The notes beneath the pieces are model-generated. The model had not been told where the DNA came from, did not search any database, and saw only the letters and a list, made by a program, of their open reading frames with translations. A stretch of 9,500 nucleotides of DNA from Methylobacteriaceae bacterium (GTDB lineage Bacteria > Pseudomonadota > Alphaproteobacteria > Rhizobiales > Beijerinckiaceae), in NCBI GenBank assembly GCA_031272615.1, contig JAISTL010000256.1, positions 1 through 9,500 of the forward strand, given 5' to 3'. This document shows, piece by piece, positions 5,666 through 9,500 of this stretch; position 1 is the stretch's first letter, and every line of letters begins with the position of its first letter. The translations under genes were made by a program, and so were the position numbers.

Positions 5666-6859
5666 CTATCCCGTCTCCGCCAGCGCCCGGTCGACGATAT
5701 CCACAACTTCGTCGATCTGCTCGTTGGTGACAATGAGCGGCGGGGCGAAGCGCAGCACGGTGTTGGCGGTGCAGTTGATGAGCGCCCCCCTGGTCAGCGC
5801 CGTTTCGACAATGTCGCGGCCGGGTTCATGGAGTTCCAGCCCGATGAGCAGCCCCTTGCCGCGCACTTCCTTGATGCGGTTGTGGTATTTCTGCTGCAAG
5901 CCGGTCAGCCGGCGCAGGAAATGGGCGCCGCAGGTTTTGACGTTGTCGAGAATGCCGTCGTCCTCCAGTACGTTCAGCACCGCCACGGCCGCCGCCGAGG
6001 CCAGCGGATTGCCGCCGAAGGTGGAGCCGTGGGCGCCGGGCGTGAACGCCTCGGCCACCTTGTTGGAGGCGAGGAAGGCGCCGATGGGTACGCCGCCCGC
6101 CAACCCCTTGGCCAGGGTGACGATGTCGGGCGCAACTCCCGCCTGCTCACAGGCGAGGAACGTGCCGGTGCGGCCGACTCCGGTCTGGATTTCGTCGAGA
6201 ATCAGCAGCGCGTCGAACCGGTCGCACAGCGCCCGCACCCGCTTGAGATAATCGGCGTCGGGGATGCGCACTCCGCCCTCTCCCTGCACCGGCTCCAGCA
6301 GCACCGCGCAGGTTTTGGCGTTGATTTTCTGCTCCAGCGCCGGGATATCGTTGTACTCCACGTAGTCGAACCCGGCGGGCAGCGGCCCGAAACCCATCTG
6401 GTATTTGGGTTGGGCCGTGGCGGTGAGCGTCGCCAGCGAGCGCCCGTGGAAACTGTGCTGCGCCGAGAGAATGGTGGATTTCTCCGGGTCCATCCGGTGG
6501 GTGTATTTGCGCGCCAGCTTGAACGCGCCCTCGTTGGCCTCGGCGCCGGAATTGCACAAAAACACCTTGTCCAGCCGGCAGAGCTTCGCCAGCCGCTCGA
6601 TGAGCTGCGCCTGAACCTCGGTGTAGTAGAGGTTGGAGCAGTGAATCAGCTTGCCCGCCTGCTCGGCGATCGCCTTGACCAGGCGCGGGTGCGCGTGGCC
6701 CAGGGCGTTGACGGCGATGCCGGCGAGAAAATCGAGATACCGCCGCCCTTCGCTGTCATACACATAAACCCCTTCGCCGCGCTCCAGCACCACCGGATAA
6801 CGGGCGAACACCGGCATGTAATAGTCTCTGTCCTTCTGGAAGACGTCCTGTTCCATCAT
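5666..6859 (-). CDS. argD: Acetylornithine aminotransferase
   Basis: This 397-residue class III PLP aminotransferase converts N-acetylglutamate 5-semialdehyde to N2-acetylornithine with glutamate as amino donor. It is cytoplasmic and the fourth step of arginine synthesis. Visible residues are SGAEANE (104-110, phosphate-binding loop), SFHGRS (136-141), EPVQGEGG (189-196), LDEIQTGVGRTG (221-232, with Asp222 contacting the PLP ring), LAKGLAGG (249-256, with Lys251 forming the Schiff base), STFGGNPLA (279-287) and LRFAPPL (369-375, with Arg370 for the substrate carboxylate). Length is typical. The first of two adjacent ATGs is chosen because AGGAG lies eight bases upstream of it. It is the last visible gene of argJ-argB-argD, 39 bases after argB. 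Some ArgD proteins also serve as succinyldiaminopimelate aminotransferase (DapC), which sequence cannot exclude. Ornithine or GABA aminotransferase is unlikely in this context. Confidence 0.94.
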   Translation of the reverse strand: MMEQDVFQKDRDYYMPVFARYPVVLERGEGVYVYDSEGRRYLDFLAGIAVNALGHAHPRLVKAIAEQAGKLIHCSNLYYTEVQAQLIERLAKLCRLDKVFLCNSGAEANEGAFKLARKYTHRMDPEKSTILSAQHSFHGRSLATLTATAQPKYQMGFGPLPAGFDYVEYNDIPALEQKINAKTCAVLLEPVQGEGGVRIPDADYLKRVRALCDRFDALLILDEIQTGVGRTGTFLACEQAGVAPDIVTLAKGLAGGVPIGAFLASNKVAEAFTPGAHGSTFGGNPLASAAAVAVLNVLEDDGILDNVKTCGAHFLRRLTGLQQKYHNRIKEVRGKGLLIGLELHEPGRDIVETALTRGALINCTANTVLRFAPPLIVTNEQIDEVVDIVDRALAETG

Positions 6860-6898
6860 GATGTGGTCTCCTGAAACAAATAAACGTTGCGGGTCGGC

Positions 6899-7795
6899 TC
6901 AGCGGGTCTTGATCTGGGTGCCGATGCCCTGGGCGGTGAACACCTCCAGCAGCAGCGAGTGGGGCTGGCGTCCGTCGATGATGTGCACCTTGCGCGCCCC
7001 CAGCTGCAGGGCGCGCAGGCACGCCTCCACCTTCGGGATCATGCCGCCGGCAATGGTTCCGTCGTTGATCATGCCCAGCGCCTCGTCTTTGGTCAGCGAC
7101 GAGATGAAGGTGCTTTTGTCTTCAAAATCGCGGTAGACGCCCTCGGTGTCGGTGAGCAGCAGCAGCTTCTCGGCTTTCATCGCCCCGGCGATTTCCGCCG
7201 CCACGTAATCGGCGTTGATGTTGTAGCTTTCATAGTCGGCGCCGACTCCGATGGGCGCGATGACGGGCACATAGCCGCTCTGGATGAGGTCAGTCAGCAG
7301 CTTTTCGTTGATGCGCTCCACCTCGCCGACATAGCCGATATCCACTTCGCTTTCCGTGCCGTGGTCATGAACCACGGCCAGTTTCTTGCGGGCGCGGATC
7401 AGGTTGGCGTCTTTGCCGGAAACCCCCACCGCCTTGATGCCGTCGGCATTCAGCAGGCTGACGATTTCCGAGTTGATTTTGCCGTTCAGCACCATTTCGG
7501 CGATTTCCACCGTTTCCAGGTCGGTGACCCTGAGGCCTGAGACGAACTCGCTCTTCTTGCCGACCTTCTTGAGGAAATCGGTGATTTCCGGCCCGCCGCC
7601 GTGCACCACCACCGGCGAAATGCCGACATAGCGCATCAGGGTGATGTCCTGAATCACCATATGCTTCAGCTTGTCGTTGAGCATGGCGTTGCCGCCGTAT
7701 TTGATGACCATTGTCTTGCCGTAGAACTGCTTGATGAACGGCAGCGCCTCGATGACGATGGCGGCTTTTTTCTGGGAGGAGAGGTCCGAGACCAT
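6899..7795 (-). CDS. argB: N-acetylglutamate kinase, probably arginine-inhibited
   Basis: ArgB phosphorylates N-acetyl-L-glutamate with ATP, the second step of arginine synthesis and usually the controlled one. The 298-residue protein has the amino acid kinase fold landmarks: IKYGGNAM (31-38, phosphate-binding Lys32), VVHGGGPEI (63-71, the glycine-rich loop), SGLRVTD (86-92, with Arg89 for substrate), YNINADYVA (191-199), LLTDTEGVY (213-221) and MIPKV (252-256, with Lys255 the second catalytic lysine). About 25 residues precede the first strand, and the C-terminus reads IDGRQPHSLLLE. Both are features of the hexameric, arginine-feedback-inhibited form, in contrast to the shorter insensitive E. 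coli enzyme of about 258 residues. The ATG follows a GAAAGG site by about nine bases. It sits 47 bases after argJ and 39 before argD, so all three are probably one transcript. Confidence 0.94.
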   Translation of the reverse strand: MVSDLSSQKKAAIVIEALPFIKQFYGKTMVIKYGGNAMLNDKLKHMVIQDITLMRYVGISPVVVHGGGPEITDFLKKVGKKSEFVSGLRVTDLETVEIAEMVLNGKINSEIVSLLNADGIKAVGVSGKDANLIRARKKLAVVHDHGTESEVDIGYVGEVERINEKLLTDLIQSGYVPVIAPIGVGADYESYNINADYVAAEIAGAMKAEKLLLLTDTEGVYRDFEDKSTFISSLTKDEALGMINDGTIAGGMIPKVEACLRALQLGARKVHIIDGRQPHSLLLEVFTAQGIGTQIKTR

Positions 7796-7842
7796 GGTGT
7801 GACGCCTTTCTTGAGCGGGAACGGGCGGGAAGGGACGGTGTC

Positions 7843-9054
7843 TCAGGAACGGTAATCGCCGTTGATTCTCACATAGTCATGGGAGAGATCGCAGGTCCAC
7901 ACCGTCGCCTCCGCCTCGCCGAGATTGAGATCGATGGAAATGGTGATGTCATGCTGCGCCATGGCGGCATCCAGCTCCGGGCTGTCGGAGGCGCCGATCC
8001 CCTTGTCGTAAATCACCACGTTTTCGATGGCGACGACGGTTTTGTCCGGGTCCATGTCGGCGCCGGCATAACCGACGGCGGCGAGAATCCGCCCCCAGTT
8101 GGCGTCGCAGCCGAAAAACGCCGTCTTCACCAGCGGCGAGCGCGCCACCGACATGCCGATGGTCTTGGCGTCGGCGAAGCTTTTGGCGCCGGTGACGGCA
8201 ATGGTCAGGAACTTGGTCGCCCCCTCGCCGTCGCGGGCAATCATCTTGGCGAGGTCGGTGAGAACAATGGTCAGCGCCTCCAGAAAAGCGGCGTAACCGG
8301 CGTTTTCCGTGTCGATGAGCGGGTTGCCCGCCGCACCGTTGGCGAGAATGTCGATGGAATCGTTGGTCGAGGTGTCGCCGTCAACGGTAATCATGTTGAA
8401 GGACTTGTCCGCCGCGGTTTTCAGCGCCTTCTGCAGCAGCGGCGCGGTGACGGCCGCGTCGGTGGTGACGAAGCACAGCGTGGTGGCCATGTTGGGGTGA
8501 ATCATCCCCGACCCCTTGGCGATACCGCCGATGTGCACGGTTTCGCCTCCAAGCGTGAACGACAGCGAGGATTGCTTGGCGAAGGTGTCGGTGGTCAGGA
8601 TTGCCTCGGCGAGCGCGCCGCTGCCCTCGGCCGACAACCCGGCGACGGCGTCGTGAATGCCCGCCGCCACCTTGTCCATCGGCAGCTTCTGCCCGATCAC
8701 CCCGGTGGAATTGACGAACACCTGCGTCGCGTCGATGTTCAGTTCCGCCGCCACCAGTTGCGCCATGGCGTGGGCGTCCGCCAGCCCGTCGGCGCCGGTG
8801 CAGGCGTTGGCGCAGCCGGCGTTGACGACGATGGCCCGCCCCTTGCCCGCGGCGGCGACCGCGCGCGACACGATAACCGGCGCGGCCACGACCTTGTTCA
8901 GCGTGAACACCCCGGCGGCGACGGCGTCAAACTCGCTGAAGATGACGCCCAGATCCGGCTTGCCGCTTTTCTTGATGCCCGCCGCGGTAGAGCCCGCATA
9001 AAATCCTTTGGCCAGAGTGACGCCGCCGGTGTGCCTGATGTAGTCAAGAGACAT
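7843..9054 (-). CDS. argJ: Glutamate N-acetyltransferase / N-acetylornithine transacetylase
   Basis: ArgJ moves the acetyl group from N-acetylornithine to glutamate, closing the acetyl cycle of arginine synthesis. Bifunctional versions also use acetyl-CoA. The 403-residue protein has the ArgJ hallmarks. These are [12 protein letters not shown] (76-87), the STGVIG oxyanion segment (116-121, with Thr117 and Gly118) and [14 protein letters not shown] (180-193). The proenzyme is expected to cut itself between Ala190 and Thr191, making Thr191 the nucleophile of the beta chain. [10 protein letters not shown] is in the middle and [16 protein letters not shown] at the end, as usual. The ATG has GGAGAG about five bases upstream. 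It is the first gene of the argJ-argB-argD unit and is preceded by a long gene-free stretch. The sequence does not show whether it is mono- or bifunctional. No argA or argC is in view. Confidence 0.95.
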   Translation of the reverse strand: MSLDYIRHTGGVTLAKGFYAGSTAAGIKKSGKPDLGVIFSEFDAVAAGVFTLNKVVAAPVIVSRAVAAAGKGRAIVVNAGCANACTGADGLADAHAMAQLVAAELNIDATQVFVNSTGVIGQKLPMDKVAAGIHDAVAGLSAEGSGALAEAILTTDTFAKQSSLSFTLGGETVHIGGIAKGSGMIHPNMATTLCFVTTDAAVTAPLLQKALKTAADKSFNMITVDGDTSTNDSIDILANGAAGNPLIDTENAGYAAFLEALTIVLTDLAKMIARDGEGATKFLTIAVTGAKSFADAKTIGMSVARSPLVKTAFFGCDANWGRILAAVGYAGADMDPDKTVVAIENVVIYDKGIGASDSPELDAAMAQHDITISIDLNLGEAEATVWTCDLSHDYVRINGDYRS

Positions 9055-9320
9055 GATTCTCTCCGTATGGATATGGAATGGTAAGGAGTTGCCGGGAGGT
9101 CGCCGATGTATCCTGTCGGAAACGATGGAAATCCGTTACATGGAAATGCCCGGAAAGGGCGGAGTCCGGACGGGACAGGGGTACTCGAACAATCGGGAAA
9201 TCGGCGGAAAACCGCGGCGTTGCAACAACAGCGGACACACCCGGGAAGGGAGCCCGCTCAAAACCTTATCGTCGTCGCAACAACCGGGTCATGGGCATAA
9301 GCCTTGTTGAACAAACCTTT

Positions 9321-9357
9321 GGGGCAACCAAATGTGTCGCCCCGGCGCGGAGCGCCG
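9321..9357 (-). other. Two tandem hairpins in the probable argJ leader
   Basis: The bases at 9321-9328 (GGGGCAAC) pair with 9336-9343 (GTCGCCCC) as an eight-pair stem with one wobble or mismatch and a 7-base loop. Directly next to it, CGGCGC (9343-9348) pairs with GCGCCG (9352-9357) around a 3-base loop. On the minus strand the wobble is G-U, so both stems are intact in an RNA running toward argJ. There is no T run after them, so they are not a standard terminator. Confidence 0.45.
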
Positions 9358-9369
9358 TTCGGTTCGCCT

Positions 9370-9398
9370 CCTATAACGGATAATTCTGTCTGCGCCAA
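9370..9398 (-). promoter_or_regulatory. Candidate promoter for argJ-argB-argD
   Basis: On the minus strand, TTGGCG (9398-9393) and TATAGG (9375-9370) are separated by 17 bases, a plausible sigma-70 type arrangement with four of six matches in each box. It would start transcription near 9363, giving a leader of about 310 bases that begins with the tandem hairpins. This was found by eye only and no other pair was clearly better. Confidence 0.3.
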
Positions 9399-9426
9399 CT
9401 AAAAAATGCGGGTGGTGAAGTGCATG

Positions 9427-9500
9427 GTCATCGTCGCGTCACCCACGAGCGATAGCGAAGCAATCCAGTGAAACCTTTATTTGCGGCTGGTTCTGGATTG
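9427..9500. repeat. Palindromic interspersed repeat, cut off by the window end
   Basis: CAATCCAG at 9461-9468 is the exact reverse complement of CTGGATTG at 9493-9500, with 24 bases between. To the left, CACGAGCGATAGCGAAG leads into the arm. The motif type (GAGCGA...GCGAAGCAATCCAG facing CTGGATTGCTTCGC) is one I recall as a dispersed palindromic element in many Gram-negative genomes. The right arm is truncated here, so its full size is unknown. Confidence 0.55.

Larger units (their letters stand above)
9055..9500. other. Gene-free stretch upstream of argJ
   Basis: No reading frame here has both a ribosome binding site and a recognisable protein. From argJ outward it holds the argJ ribosome binding site, a GC-rich segment with small dyads (GCGG 9204-9207 with CCGC 9212-9215), two tandem hairpins (9321-9357), a candidate promoter facing argJ (9370-9398) and a palindromic repeat arm at the window edge. 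The octamer ATGGAAAT occurs twice, at 9125-9132 and 9140-9147. This is probably the 5' leader and control region of the arginine genes. Confidence 0.6.

Noticed and set aside
5570..6874. Plus-strand open frame of 434 codons opposite argD
   Set aside because: It is antisense to argD, whose catalytic motifs are all intact. No recognisable protein.
7879..9084. Plus-strand open frame of 401 codons opposite argJ
   Set aside because: It is antisense to a complete argJ; composition is typical of a shadow frame.
9125..9147. Direct repeat ATGGAAAT spaced 15 bases apart
   Set aside because: Eight bases only, two copies, with no resemblance to a known arginine regulator box that I can confirm. It may be chance.
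9053..9383. Small plus-strand and minus-strand frames upstream of argJ (64-101 codons)
   Set aside because: They overlap each other, have no convincing ribosome binding site and match no family I know. The region is better explained as a leader.
9424..9471. 15-codon frame beginning ATG GTC ATC
   Set aside because: It lies inside the palindromic repeat arm and has no clear ribosome binding site; it probably arises from the repeat sequence.

Overview
The window looks like GC-rich chromosomal DNA from a Gram-negative bacterium. The evidence is a pertactin/AIDA-type autotransporter (type Va secretion, which needs an outer membrane), a GtrA membrane protein, a GatB/YqeY protein and standard amino-acid biosynthesis genes. 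The class cannot be fixed from sequence alone. The autotransporter barrel and MetY read like those of Proteobacteria in the broad sense, while the ArgJ, ArgB and ArgD proteins resemble my recollection of deltaproteobacterial or Negativicutes versions. No rRNA, tRNA, CRISPR array, transposase, integrase or phage gene was seen.

Layout. A plus-strand metY gene (64-1344) makes homocysteine from O-acetylhomoserine and sulfide. It converges on a large minus-strand autotransporter gene (1424-4285), with a strong hairpin between their 3' ends whose T-rich side fits termination of the autotransporter transcript. An AT-rich intergenic stretch of about 350 bases (4286-4632) then separates the autotransporter from two plus-strand genes, gtrA (4633-5106) and yqeY (5106-5561), which share one base at their stop/start. 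These converge on a minus-strand arginine cluster read in the order argJ (9054-7843), argB (7795-6899), argD (6859-5666). The last 446 bases (9055-9500) hold no gene I can support. They are the probable leader of the argJ operon, with two tandem hairpins and a candidate promoter, followed at the window edge by one arm of a palindromic interspersed repeat that is cut off by the end.

How the genes work together. ArgJ, ArgB and ArgD cover the cyclic acetyl part of ornithine synthesis except the ArgC reductase step, which must be encoded elsewhere. ArgB has the N-terminal extension expected of the arginine-inhibited form. MetY belongs to a separate pathway (sulfur assimilation/methionine). The autotransporter is the only clearly accessory, surface-exposed product. 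Its passenger is a chain of degenerate beta-helix repeats without a recognised enzymatic domain, joined to the barrel by an acidic, threonine-rich linker. The least explained parts of the window are this passenger, the AT-rich divergent promoter region, the argJ leader and the terminal repeat. I saw no clear sign of a wholly new multi-gene system.
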